Shown: positions 1 through 7,963, counted from the stretch's first letter. The stretch: 64,000 bases of DNA from Agrobacterium larrymoorei (GCF_030819275.1 NZ_JAUTBL010000001.1:310001-374000); one strand, 5' to 3'. Made by a program: numbers and translations. Notes: generated by a model not told the origin, from the letters alone.

Positions 1-531
1 TCTCTTTGCAAGTCGCCCAATTTTGAACTCCAAGGACATTGCGCTATGGGACTTCGAACTCAGATCAACAAGCCACTCAAGCAATAAACCGTCGAATATC
101 CATCTGGCATGTTCAACCGCATCAATAAACATATACCGAGTTTGCGGCTCCATTGCACCGGCCTGCATAATCGCACCTGAAATTCTGTTCAACTTACTGA
201 CTAATTCTAAGCGGCGGTCAAACATCATCACCTTGTAATTTGCATTGGCGATCTGAGCATTCAGGTCATTCTGCGCCTTCATGTCTTTGACAGTTTGCTT
301 TGCTTGCGCAGACTGTTGAGCGAATGAGGCTATTACGACGAGCAACGTTACGAGTGACAGAAAGCCAGCAAGCGCATCACCAATCAGGTTTAGGCCGTGT
401 CTATCGACAAATTCTTTTAGGTCAGTTGGATTGGGTGGGACGCCGTATGTGTGGAATGTATAAGCCAGCCACAGCGTCGCACATGCTAGCGCGAGGCTCG
501 CAAGCATGATGATAGATCTGATCAATCTCAT
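1..531 (-). CDS. Membrane/coiled-coil protein, partial at left edge
   Basis: Reading leftward from an ATG at 531 the frame stays open to the window edge (177 codons), so the C-terminus is missing. Two hydrophobic segments are visible, about residues 6-24 and 41-63, the second beginning with an IGDALAG motif, followed by a polar helical stretch rich in Gln, Ala and Lys. The order of elements and the motif resemble the product of the gene just upstream (IGDSVGG, then a coiled coil, then an N-x-K...F-x-x-R segment), so the two are probably paralogues. It starts 11 bases after the upstream stop with a TAGGA ribosome site. Function is unknown; the context with a SIR2 gene suggests a role in a defence or signalling operon (inference). 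Confidence 0.75.
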   Translation of the reverse strand, partial: MRLIRSIIMLASLALACATLWLAYTFHTYGVPPNPTDLKEFVDRHGLNLIGDALAGFLSLVTLLVVIASFAQQSAQAKQTVKDMKAQNDLNAQIANANYKVMMFDRRLELVSKLNRISGAIMQAGAMEPQTRYMFIDAVEHARWIFDGLLLEWLVDLSSKSHSAMSLEFKIGRLAKR

Positions 532-542
532 TTATATTGATC

Positions 543-1301
543 CTACCGAGCGACGGATTTCAATTCGATGTTATCATCCAGTTCTAAACGCGCTTCGATT
601 GCCTGCATGAATTGTCCTACTTGCAGTTCACTCCAAACATTGGACAACAGCAATGATATCCGGTGTACGCTCGCGTTCTCATCTTCGCTCATTAACATCG
701 GCGTTTGCCCTTCCTCATCGAAGGGAGGAAAATCCCCAAACTCGTCCTCATGGTGCAACAGATTCGCTTCTAGCGTGCTGACCATCACAAACAATTCCTG
801 CCCTTTTATAGAAACCTCTTTTCCGAACACGAACCAGACCTTAAGAATATGATCGTTTAGCTCCTTAATCTTTCTGGAACTCACATTACCGTAAATTTCG
901 GTACCGACCGTTTTGAAATATCGATACAAGGTAAAACGTTCTTGGAACCAAGTCTGCTTGATGTTGGCCGATGCTACCGCTTTTTGTAATTCAGATTGCT
1001 CCTTCATCAACTCGACTTGCTTACTCATCGCGTCGGCTGTCTTTTGCAACTCACTCTTTGTCAGGTTCAACTCTTGTCTTTGAGATACCACTGCCGCGAT
1101 CAGCCAAATTAACGCCAAGGGAGCGGTCAGCCCGCCCACACTATCTCCGATAATGTTTAGCTTGATTTCGTCGGCCATATTTCCGGGACTCGTGAATGCG
1201 CTGCCGTGTAAAAACAACAGCAGCCACAGATACAGCAACGTAAATGAAACAGCAGAAGCCATGACATTTTTCGCGAAGAACTTGGTCAGTCTAGCCCTCA
1301 T
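543..1301 (-). CDS. Two-TM coiled-coil membrane protein, unknown function
   Basis: 252 residues. Hydrophobic segments at about residues 12-34 and 52-74 are followed by a predicted coiled coil (about 75-115) and a soluble acidic C-terminal domain of about 130 residues. I do not recognise a named family. The IGDSVGG motif at the start of the second membrane segment recurs in the neighbouring partial gene. An AAGGA ribosome site precedes the ATG. It lies 120 bases downstream of the SIR2 gene and 11 bases upstream of the partial paralogue, all on the same strand, so a three-gene operon is likely. Confidence 0.75.
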   Translation of the reverse strand: MRARLTKFFAKNVMASAVSFTLLYLWLLLFLHGSAFTSPGNMADEIKLNIIGDSVGGLTAPLALIWLIAAVVSQRQELNLTKSELQKTADAMSKQVELMKEQSELQKAVASANIKQTWFQERFTLYRYFKTVGTEIYGNVSSRKIKELNDHILKVWFVFGKEVSIKGQELFVMVSTLEANLLHHEDEFGDFPPFDEEGQTPMLMSEDENASVHRISLLLSNVWSELQVGQFMQAIEARLELDDNIELKSVAR

Positions 1302-1421
1302 GACGTTTCCTTAAGTCGCGGTCCAATACCCGCGCTGATGCGATCTTGCCGGCTAACATCGCCAATTATGTGGGGTCGAAAGTGATGAGGCGTAGCATTT
1401 TTCAGCGAACCCCCACTAATC

Positions 1422-2582
1422 TCAGTCATCGCCGCTGACATGATGATGCTGCAACTCGCCACGGTCGTAAGAAATGTAAGACTGACTGAATGAGGACAAA
1501 TTCATGTCATGAATTTTAAACAACTCTTCGCACCCAACACCGAACTCAATGTTGATGTCCTGGCGCCAGAACTTGTGTTTATCCCTATCGAGAAACAAGT
1601 CCATGATCCGGCGTTTTAAGGTGCCTTCTATCTGCTTGTACAAACCAAAGCCGGTTGCGTACACGTTCTTTGTTGTATCCACATCATGGAACGCCTTTTT
1701 CACTCTTAACAAATTGAGGTTCTGGTTGTTGAACCCGAAACCCAGAAAGACCAAGTTCGTGCAATCGGACATAGCAGTGTGAATTTCTTGGACCTTGTCG
1801 TAATCGTGTGCTTGCTCGGTGTAGGTGTGAATGTTTTCCGCAATTGAATCTATCTCGCCTTCATCACTCAGAACATAGCCGAAAGATAATCTGCCTCGAC
1901 CCCGTGCCCCTGGACGAACGTGAAGTTTTCCAAGGTATCCATACGGATGAATGATGTGGAAGTTATTCTCAACCACCTTTAAGGCGTCTTCGATATGCAC
2001 CCGGTATGCGTCGGCGATAGTTTCAGCAAGATACGCCTCAATGCAACGATCGTAGTTGAAGCAGATGATGGTTACATCTTTTCCCAAGTCCCGATAATTA
2101 AGCACGCCGTCGGATAACGTTCTAAAAAACGCGCCGATCCAAGTGTAGTCGGGGTTCTTCAGCATTTTATCACCAATTTCGATAAGTGCATTGGGATCGC
2201 TGGAGAATTCGTCCCAATGAGCCGCCGCCAGCGAGGAATTGCGTTCTGCCTTCAACACTTCAAGCGCAATCAGCACTTTGCCCCAATATTCGATGTTCCT
2301 ATCGCGGCTGTGTCGATGGATAAACGCGTCGATGCTAACCGCCGTGTGGATGCCGTCGTGAATGTCGAACAGCGCTTGTGACTGCCGATGTCGATCAGGT
2401 ATCAGGGGGAACTTTGCTTCCATAATCCCAAGCAAGGCTCGTTGTGTCGTGTCGGAACCGTCGGAATCGGTCAGGAGCGCCGACTTTTTTATTTCCGCCG
2501 CAAGTCCTGTTCCAACCGGTAGGCCGAACTCGGCACTGGCTCCCGCTCCGATGACAAAGGTTGTTTTCTTTCTGAACGACAC
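1422..2582 (-). CDS. SIR2-domain protein (probable NAD-binding or NADase)
   Basis: 386 residues. The N-terminus carries the SIR2 nucleotide-binding motif GAGAS (12-16) followed by GLPVGTGL. Further family marks are SIDAFI (about 83-88), FNYD (175-178), HPYG (212-215, position of the SIR2 catalytic histidine) and GFGFN (281-285). This pattern fits the SIR2-like group common in anti-phage systems, where the domain depletes NAD+ on phage sensing, rather than a classical protein deacetylase; there is no zinc-binding Cys4 module. No second effector or sensor domain is visible. GTG start with GGGAG ten bases upstream. Followed by two membrane/coiled-coil genes. Role in defence is inferred from family and context. 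Confidence 0.85.
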   Translation of the reverse strand: MSFRKKTTFVIGAGASAEFGLPVGTGLAAEIKKSALLTDSDGSDTTQRALLGIMEAKFPLIPDRHRQSQALFDIHDGIHTAVSIDAFIHRHSRDRNIEYWGKVLIALEVLKAERNSSLAAAHWDEFSSDPNALIEIGDKMLKNPDYTWIGAFFRTLSDGVLNYRDLGKDVTIICFNYDRCIEAYLAETIADAYRVHIEDALKVVENNFHIIHPYGYLGKLHVRPGARGRGRLSFGYVLSDEGEIDSIAENIHTYTEQAHDYDKVQEIHTAMSDCTNLVFLGFGFNNQNLNLLRVKKAFHDVDTTKNVYATGFGLYKQIEGTLKRRIMDLFLDRDKHKFWRQDINIEFGVGCEELFKIHDMNLSSFSQSYISYDRGELQHHHVSGDD

Positions 2583-2653
2583 TGCTAAACCGCTCCCACC
2601 TGCTTCGTCCCAGTTGATTTACAGTTGCGTGCCGCATTAGGAAACGCAACTAT

Positions 2654-2974
2654 TCAGTGCGAGGCTCCACAGGCAAGTTTAAACAACATGGCATCGGCTT
2701 TTGTGAAAAACTCTACATCAGCCCCGCTTGTCTTGCCGGTCTGCACATTCAGGACATTCTTCCAGTTGTAGCCGGCGAGTTTCCCGTACAGGAGCAGGCT
2801 CACGACAGCCGCGTTCAAGTGCTGCTGGCCTGTGATCGTCCGTCCATAGGCTTCGCTGTTTTCGTTATCCGCGTTGGTGAGCGGAGTTAGGTCGTAAGTG
2901 TCGTTGAACAGCAATTGCCAAACGCCTTGACGCACCTCGTAGGGATCGACTTCGACAAACATCGTATGCGGCAT
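2654..2974 (-). CDS. Small phage-type protein with DAMLFKLA tail
   Basis: 106 residues from the ATG at 2974, chosen because GAGGAAGAAC precedes it; a longer frame extends upstream into the preceding gene without a ribosome site. No known domain. The C-terminus contains the motif KADAMLFKLACG, nearly the same as the end of the protein encoded at 9850-10272 (KSDAMLFKLAHGG), so the two share a C-terminal module. An ATAAATA motif lies 26 bases upstream, overlapping the stop of the upstream gene. Function unknown. Confidence 0.65.
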   Translation of the reverse strand: MPHTMFVEVDPYEVRQGVWQLLFNDTYDLTPLTNADNENSEAYGRTITGQQHLNAAVVSLLLYGKLAGYNWKNVLNVQTGKTSGADVEFFTKADAMLFKLACGASH

Positions 2975-2999
2975 GTTCTTCCTCACTGCTCGTGTGAGG

Positions 3000-3006
3000 T
3001 ATTTAT
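3000..3006 (-). promoter_or_regulatory. ATAAATA motif (T4-late-promoter-like)
   Basis: Minus-strand ATAAATAC about 26 bases before the 2974 start. It overlaps the TAA stop of the upstream membrane-protein gene. It resembles the TATAAATA late promoter of T4-type phages and recurs elsewhere in this region; no matching sigma factor gene is visible. Confidence 0.35.
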
Positions 3007-3398
3007 TCGTCCTTGTCGGCTTCCTCGTCTTTCGGCTCGGACATATCCAGCGCATCGCGGGCATCTGTGAGAACACCAACGCGGGGGATTTTAGGATTGA
3101 GCGCCCAACGCTGCGCAGCCCGAACTAGACCCTCAGCAATCGAAAGCCCGACCATCCCAAGTACAAATGCAAGCCCGCCATTCGCCGCCGCGTCGATGGG
3201 GTCCAAGTGCATCCAACGTGCGACCAGCGGGGCCAAATAGACAGCGCATAGTGAACCTGCGAACGCGCCACTGACGATGTCCAGCGTGAGTTTCTTGCCT
3301 TGAATGGCGATACGAACGATTGCACCGGCAAAGCCAGCGAAGAAATGTGCGGGGTTGATACCGATTGCGGTAAGGAGCGCTGCGAAGCTTTCGAACAT
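3003..3398 (-). CDS. Small membrane protein, possible holin
   Basis: 131 residues. Three hydrophobic stretches (roughly residues 5-28, 40-58 and 73-92) are followed by a charged, acidic C-terminal tail ending in a run of Asp, Glu and Lys. Size, membrane layout and charged tail fit a phage holin, which permeabilises the inner membrane so that endolysin reaches the wall. It lies on the same strand as the GH24 lysozyme gene about 1 kb upstream. The holin call is by analogy; I recognise no family signature. Confidence 0.55.
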   Translation of the reverse strand: MFESFAALLTAIGINPAHFFAGFAGAIVRIAIQGKKLTLDIVSGAFAGSLCAVYLAPLVARWMHLDPIDAAANGGLAFVLGMVGLSIAEGLVRAAQRWALNPKIPRVGVLTDARDALDMSEPKDEEADKDE

Positions 3399-3499
3399 AA
3401 TGGGTCTGCCTGTTATGAACCCATCGATCCTGCGAGTTCTGCTCCACTATTTAACGGGATCGAAGAGTTTGATGCTCTTTACGTGGGCAGCGTAATGAC

Positions 3500-3534
3500 T
3501 ACATGGCGAGATATATTTCCTATCTCGCCATGTA
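3500..3534. terminator. Perfect 14-bp hairpin between small membrane genes
   Basis: TACATGGCGAGATA (3500-3513) pairs perfectly with 3521-3534 across a 7-base loop. No T-run follows on either strand. It lies between two leftward genes, so it may be a processing or attenuating structure or an operator rather than a true terminator. Confidence 0.45.
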
Positions 3535-3551
3535 TTCTTGTAAGGCATCGA

Positions 3552-3755
3552 CTAATTGCTATCAGGACTTCTTCTGGTTTTGACGTTTTGATCCTTCAAC
3601 GGTGTGTCTTTCGCCTCGATCTTAAGCAGACTGAGAAGATGAACCGATTTGATATCGTAGCGGTCCATTGTAATTGACAATACCAAGACACAAAGCGTCG
3701 CCACTATCAGTACAGCGATCACAGAATAGGAGGAGTGCGCGGAAAAATTATTCAT
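3552..3755 (-). CDS. Small single-TM protein, unknown
   Basis: 67 residues from the ATG at 3755. One membrane segment at about residues 10-30, then a basic cytoplasmic or periplasmic tail. A GGGGAT sequence lies about ten bases upstream. Small one-TM proteins next to lysis genes are often spanins or antiholins, but there is no lipobox partner or other support. About 250 bases upstream (3756-4010) hold no convincing gene. Confidence 0.4.
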   Translation of the reverse strand: MNNFSAHSSYSVIAVLIVATLCVLVLSITMDRYDIKSVHLLSLLKIEAKDTPLKDQNVKTRRSPDSN

Positions 3756-4015
3756 TTTACGATCATCCCCAACCTGATCCGAGATCGCTATGAACAAAGC
3801 TGTTCATACACGCTCCTCGTTTCAATTGAAGATGTCGCTTTCTTTCCCGGTCTTCGTCTGGTGCACTGGCACACCTACAAGCCTCGTAGAGACTTTTTGC
3901 AAGACCGTGTCGAGACACCACATCGCCCGACATGAAACAAAACTACATCTGGCTTTGTAGTTCAACAAGAGGCCGTTGCCAGTACCGACTTCTCCAACTG
4001 TAAACACAGTAGGTA

Positions 4016-4050
4016 ATAAAACGGGCGTCGAAGGTGTCCAACACGCCCGT
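4016..4050 (-). terminator. Terminator after endonuclease I gene
   Basis: On the minus strand ACGGGCGT (4050-4043) pairs with ACGCCCGT (4028-4021), followed by TTTATT. It lies about 80 bases downstream of the endonuclease stop and would end the lysozyme/endonuclease transcript. Confidence 0.55.
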
Positions 4051-4128
4051 CCTGATGGAGATAATATGATCGACAGGATTACCCAATAGTTAAGAGTAAT
4101 TTTTCAGAAATTTGCTGTGGATAACAAG

Positions 4129-4443
4129 TTAGGCCTGTTTCCAATTGATGCCGTTGGCGTCGCACCAACCCGCGTAGGTCGTCTTGCTGGTCTTGGAGAT
4201 CGTTTTCTGTGCGTTCTGGAAAACGATGGTCACGTCCCAATCCGGGTGTTGGGATTTGATCGCTTTGTGCTTGGCTCTGTCTTCTGCCGTGAAGCGGCCT
4301 TTTGCTTCCACGATCTTCTTGCTCGTCACGTCGATGAAATCAGGCAGATACTTCTTTTGGACCGTGTATGTGAGCCGCATCGCCTCATATGCGTACTCGG
4401 GTCCAAGCGTCTTTGCGACCTTTTGTTCGAACCTGTTCCTCAC
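4129..4443 (-). CDS. Phage endonuclease I (T7 gp3-type junction resolvase)
   Basis: About 104 residues. The catalytic pattern of T7 endonuclease I is present: Glu6 in RFEQK, Asp35 in LPDFID, then Glu46 and Lys48 in VEAKG, with the family's later HPDWDVTIVF and TTYAGWCDANGI segments. The T7 enzyme cleaves four-way DNA junctions and branched replication intermediates. I chose the GTG at 4443: it overlaps the lysozyme stop as GTGA, has GGAAG just upstream, and keeps the catalytic Glu near the N-terminus. A GTG at 4458 or the longer frame to 4521 are alternatives. The protein is shorter than the T7 enzyme (about 149 residues), lacking its basic C-terminal extension. Confidence 0.85.
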   Translation of the reverse strand: MRNRFEQKVAKTLGPEYAYEAMRLTYTVQKKYLPDFIDVTSKKIVEAKGRFTAEDRAKHKAIKSQHPDWDVTIVFQNAQKTISKTSKTTYAGWCDANGINWKQA

Positions 4444-4880
4444 GGCTGCTTCCACAAGGCGATCTCGGCCTGACGACGGACCAGAAGACCCTTCAAGGGC
4501 TTGCCGCCTGAGTTGATCCATTGCAGCCAGGAGCGTTCAATATCCGCGAGCGGAGCCTTTGCGTTGATGCGCTTGAGAAGCGTTGACTTGGCCAGATTGC
4601 CTTCACCGAGATTGAAGGTCCACGAAACGAGAGCGCCGCGTTGGTTCTCGGTCAACTTGACCTTTACCAGCCTTGCTACAGCCGCCTCGAAAACAGCCAC
4701 GTCGGCCTCAAACAAGCGCTGGGCGTCGGCTTGAGTAATCGTCTTCTTAGCTACGTCGGCAGCTTTCACCGTCTTTGTATGGCCCCACCCTATTGTCGGG
4801 ATTTCATTGGGGCATAGATATGCAGTGAGTTTTAGACCTTCAGCGGTCTTGATGATGTTTTGTGCGGCAAGTGAAATCAT
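4440..4880 (-). CDS. Phage lysozyme, GH24 endolysin
   Basis: 146 residues from the ATG at 4880. The T4-lysozyme active-site spacing is exact: Glu14 in AEGLKL, Cys23 where T4 has Asp20, and Thr29 in PTIGWGHT. Cys at this position is known from P1 Lyz and does not abolish activity in T4 lysozyme mutants. It cleaves the peptidoglycan glycan strand. No signal or anchor segment is seen, so export would rely on a holin. The start is uncertain: 4880 fits the family N-terminus but has no clear ribosome site, and an upstream ATG at 4943 adds 21 residues. The stop overlaps the endonuclease start. Confidence 0.9.
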   Translation of the reverse strand: MISLAAQNIIKTAEGLKLTAYLCPNEIPTIGWGHTKTVKAADVAKKTITQADAQRLFEADVAVFEAAVARLVKVKLTENQRGALVSWTFNLGEGNLAKSTLLKRINAKAPLADIERSWLQWINSGGKPLKGLLVRRQAEIALWKQP

Positions 4881-4977
4881 GCCGGTATTTATTGAAAGCC
4901 GTCGATAGCCCGTTGAAACGAGTAATGCCCGCTCCTTTGCCATGTTTTAACTGGGATGAGGTATCGGCTTCATAATT

Positions 4978-5676
4978 ATGAAGGAACAAATCTCACCGTA
5001 TCCGCCGCTCAGAGAGAGCCGTATTAACGCCTACAACAGTCAGCGTGGCCGATGCTACTACTGCGGCAACCCTATGTGGGAAGCAGCCATTGAGCCGCTG
5101 GAAGATGCGGAGAAGCGTTTTGCCGAAAATCGTCTTGAAAAACTGTTTAAGACCCCCGCGGGAAACCTAGAAAGCCATCGTTGCACCGCCGAACATTTTG
5201 TGCCTCAGTCGAACGGTGGAACCGACGACGCCGACAACATCCTTGCCGCGTGCATGCTCTGCAACAGCACACGCATGAGTATGGACATCGAAACATTCAG
5301 AGCGCAGGTCAGGCGCAGTTTCTTTCAAATGGAAGCGGGCCATGATCGTTCAGTGGTGAACGGCCAGTGGGTTGATAAAGTCGCGTATGACTTTCGGTGG
5401 CACGTGACGCTTTTCATTGAGGAGCGGGATATTTGGGTTGATCTATTCTGCCAAGAGTTTCTGCCCTACACCACGTTCCGAAAAAATCATTGGCATATCC
5501 GTCGCAATGACAGTCTCGTTTATCCGACCTTTACCGGCGACTTTAATCCCGCTGCGCTGATCAAAGTCTGGCAAACAAAAGAGGTCGTTGAAGGCTGTCG
5601 TCTGCTGCTTGAAAATGTGAGCCACGAAGCGGTTGTGTTGGAGAAATATGGCGACAAAGTTGGTGGGTCTCGTTAA
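4978..5676 (+). CDS. HNH endonuclease
   Basis: 232 residues. An early CxxC pair (CYYCG, about residues 26-29), the HNH core TAEHFVPQSNGG with DDADNI, and a second CxxC (CMLCN) define a zinc-stabilised HNH nuclease domain in the first 100 residues. The remaining 130 residues match nothing I recognise and may bind DNA or a partner. Phage HNH proteins act as homing nucleases or in packaging; there is no terminase here, so homing or restriction is more likely (inference). Divergent from the lysozyme gene; no good ribosome site precedes the ATG. Confidence 0.85.
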   Translation: MKEQISPYPPLRESRINAYNSQRGRCYYCGNPMWEAAIEPLEDAEKRFAENRLEKLFKTPAGNLESHRCTAEHFVPQSNGGTDDADNILAACMLCNSTRMSMDIETFRAQVRRSFFQMEAGHDRSVVNGQWVDKVAYDFRWHVTLFIEERDIWVDLFCQEFLPYTTFRKNHWHIRRNDSLVYPTFTGDFNPAALIKVWQTKEVVEGCRLLLENVSHEAVVLEKYGDKVGGSR

Positions 5677-5865
5677 CACGGTATTCACCACAAGCATCTG
5701 TAATCGCTACAATATTTTTTTTCGTTGTAGACAGTTCTGCCCCATTGTGTGACAACCACTGCGTCTTCGGACGGATTGTTACGAACTTCTTTGCGCTTCG
5801 ACGCTGGTCAATACTGGCCGGTTAAAAGTGAGTTGCCTACGGGCGCTCCAAAGAAGGAGAATAGC

Positions 5866-6675
5866 ATGACTACGAAGGCACAACAGAAGACCCAGATCGA
5901 AATTCTTACGAACAGTGCTGCGAACATCGCATCGCTTTCTGTGGTTCTAGATGGTCACCTTAACTCGGTGACGCTGACGACAAAGGAAATCATCGCTGCG
6001 GCGGTGGCGCTGATGAAGTCGGTACTGGGCGACGAAACCGCGATGGCGTGGTTCCTTGCATTAGCCAAGGCCCGCAACATCACAATCCCTGATGGCTTCG
6101 ATCCGTCGATGCCTCTCAACAACGGGAATAACCCTTGGCTTTACATTTGCCGGGTGCTTGTCGGTTCTACTGACAATCTCGGCAGGTGGGTTCCGAGCAT
6201 GTATGTGCAGAAGAACTTGCCGGGTGTGATGCGGTGGCTGTCGAAAAACTCTGTGGAGATGGACGCTGAAGGTCTTAAAACGGCTCTCGAAAGCGCCAGC
6301 TTCAAAGTTGGCAAGAAGGTGCTGAAGGGACTGGAAGCAGCGAAGTACATGGATCGCTCTGTAAACGGTACGCCCCGAAAGGTGTCTACCCCAGTGCGTT
6401 ACCAGGTCCCTCGTGAAGTCGATAAATTGAAGGCGGTTGCTGAATTCGAAGCCGACAAACGTTTGTTCCCTGTGGACAAAGACGGTTACGGGATCGCAAC
6501 GGTTCGCCATCTTGGTGGCAACAAGTTCGGCATCTATTTCGGAAACGAAAGAGATCAGGACGTGGCAGAGATTATCGAGCGTTCGTTTGAGTTCCACAAA
6601 AAAACCTTGGAGAAGTCGCCAGCGCGTACGGTTGATCTAACCAAGACAAAGGTCGTGTCGTCTACGACCGCATGA
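5866..6675 (+). CDS. Phage-region protein, unknown function
   Basis: 269 residues from the ATG at 5866, preceded by AGAAGGAG; the frame extends upstream to 5749 but without a ribosome site. No hydrophobic segment and no motif I recognise. The sequence looks like a soluble alpha/beta protein, with a hydrophobic C-terminal strand pattern (FGIYFG) followed by a charged helix. Followed at once by a strong terminator, so it is probably expressed alone. Confidence 0.65.
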   Translation: MTTKAQQKTQIEILTNSAANIASLSVVLDGHLNSVTLTTKEIIAAAVALMKSVLGDETAMAWFLALAKARNITIPDGFDPSMPLNNGNNPWLYICRVLVGSTDNLGRWVPSMYVQKNLPGVMRWLSKNSVEMDAEGLKTALESASFKVGKKVLKGLEAAKYMDRSVNGTPRKVSTPVRYQVPREVDKLKAVAEFEADKRLFPVDKDGYGIATVRHLGGNKFGIYFGNERDQDVAEIIERSFEFHKKTLEKSPARTVDLTKTKVVSSTTA

Positions 6676-6682
6676 TCGTGAG

Positions 6683-6716
6683 AACAGGGGCTGGAAACGG
6701 CCCCTGTTTCTATTTT
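6683..6716 (+). terminator. Rho-independent terminator
   Basis: AACAGGGGC (6683-6691) pairs perfectly with GCCCCTGTT (6700-6708), followed by TCTATTTTT. It ends the 5866-6675 transcript. Confidence 0.85.
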
Positions 6717-6727
6717 TGGAGGATGGT

Positions 6728-7369
6728 TTGGAAAGACCCAAAGGCTTCGCGCTAGTTCAGGTAACAAAACACATCGCGGATTTGAAGAACGATCCAAGCC
6801 ACGAACTATCCGCCGGTACAATGCAAACGTATCTAGGTCGCGATTATTCGACCTACGCCGCAGAGATCGCAAATCGTGGGACGTTCATACCGTATGAAGC
6901 GCTGAGCGATTTCGGTCGAAAGTATGCGGATGATACTGCTGATCTAATGAAACGCATCACCTTGGCATTGAACTTCAAACACATCACCATTGACGGCAGC
7001 GCCACGGCAAAGCAACGAGAACGTCTTGATGCGTTCATGGGCGACGCAGAAGAACTGCTGCAAATCTACCGTAATGAATTTGAATACGATCCTGAGCGTG
7101 ACATACCGCAACCCTATTTGAGTGATCGCGCTTTCCTCGTTTCGTATCATGAGGACGGCGTTGGCCGCCCCTATGATCGTGCCTATCAGGCGCTTGAGAA
7201 TTACGAAGTCTATCTGCCAATGAGACCAGACGATAGCCAGGTGAACCGAGCGCTAAGCGTAAACTTTCTACAACGGCGCTGGCTCGAAACTTTAATTGAA
7301 GAGCCACAACCTGAGCTTGATCCAGCCCGATTAGACCGAATTCGCGCTTTGGCAAAACGCGATTTCTAG
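6728..7369 (+). CDS. Phage-region protein, unknown function
   Basis: 213 residues, mostly helical and charged, no recognised family. A TTG at 6728 is the best start: GGAGG lies five bases upstream. A TTG at 6716 would place the ribosome site inside the gene. It follows the terminator above, so it needs its own promoter or read-through. Confidence 0.6.
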   Translation: MERPKGFALVQVTKHIADLKNDPSHELSAGTMQTYLGRDYSTYAAEIANRGTFIPYEALSDFGRKYADDTADLMKRITLALNFKHITIDGSATAKQRERLDAFMGDAEELLQIYRNEFEYDPERDIPQPYLSDRAFLVSYHEDGVGRPYDRAYQALENYEVYLPMRPDDSQVNRALSVNFLQRRWLETLIEEPQPELDPARLDRIRALAKRDF

Positions 7370-7444
7370 AGTTCTCACTTAGGGGAGTAGGTCATTTTGC
7401 TCCCTCCCTTAAACCGGCACTCACTCAAACCCATTGGAAGCCCA

Positions 7445-7493
7445 GGAGCGGAGCGACCAAACCACAGTAACGAAGTGGAGCGGAGCGACCAAA
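7445..7493. repeat. Two 17-bp direct repeats
   Basis: GGAGCGGAGCGACCAAA occurs at 7445-7461 and 7477-7493, 32 bases apart; a degenerate third piece (GCGAAGTGGAG) follows near 7520. Confidence 0.8.
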
Positions 7494-7658
7494 AAAACAA
7501 TGGCTATGCCGCTAGCAGCGAAGTGGAGTTCCCCAAACGGGAACGAGCGACAGCGACCGCGAGTAGCAGAGGTGAGCGGATTTGAGTGCCAACGAAAAAC
7601 GCGAAGCGATGCGTGAAGCCGCCAGCGCTTTGCGCTGATGGAAGTGGGACAAATGGGT

Positions 7659-7681
7659 CCATATATATATAATATATATGG
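7659..7681. repeat. AT-rich near-palindrome
   Basis: A 23-base run of alternating A and T bounded by CC and GG, almost self-complementary. ATGGGTCC flanks it at 7653-7660 and recurs at 7728-7735 next to another TAATATAT run. It could be an easily melted site or a promoter. Confidence 0.6.
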
Positions 7682-7832
7682 ATCTAATTATCCTACCTCT
7701 ATTAGTGTAATGCCTGTTCTATAATATATGGGTCCTATCAACCTACCTCGTCGCCAATAAAAGCGCAGCTGGTCGCGGAAGCGATAAATAAAACGGCGAA
7801 TAAATCTCCCGTCATGTCTTTCCTCGACATAA

Positions 7833-7860
7833 GCCGTGACTGCTCTCAACCGGTCACGGC
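7833..7860. terminator. Hairpin without T-run
   Basis: GCCGTGAC (7833-7840) pairs with GTCACGGC (7853-7860) over a 12-base loop. No T-run; role uncertain. Confidence 0.35.
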
Positions 7861-7902
7861 ATTTCCATGAGATTTATAATGACAGCAATATTCTCGTTAT
7901 TT

Positions 7903-7910
7903 TATAAATA
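7903..7910 (+). promoter_or_regulatory. TATAAATA motif upstream of NUMOD3 gene
   Basis: Exact TATAAATA, the T4-type late promoter consensus, 53 bases before the ATG at 7964. It is followed by GTTAGACAA, which also follows the CATAAATA motif at 8808, so the two look like copies of one control element. Confidence 0.45.
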
Positions 7911-7963
7911 GTTAGACAAAAGCGCAGTGAGAGAGCGCTTGTAAAAACGTAACGAGGAACAAC

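Larger units (their letters stand above)
7370..7963. other. 594-bp non-coding stretch with repeats
   Basis: No convincing gene. It holds two copies of a 17-bp direct repeat (7445, 7477), an AT-rich near-palindrome (7659-7681) with a related sequence at 7721-7735, a hairpin at 7833-7860 and ATAAATA motifs at 7785 and 7904. Two short overlapping frames at 7397-7616 merely translate the repeats. A replication or transcription control region is possible. Confidence 0.55.

Noticed and set aside
3822..4007. 61-codon minus-strand frame between small membrane gene and endonuclease
   Set aside because: Starts with GTG without support, crosses a probable terminator-adjacent stretch and has no recognisable features.
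7445..7493. CRISPR-like spacing of direct repeats
   Set aside because: Only two 17-bp copies with a short spacer, and no cas genes anywhere in the window.
7397..7616. Two short plus-strand frames
   Set aside because: They overlap each other and merely translate the 17-bp repeats; no ribosome site.
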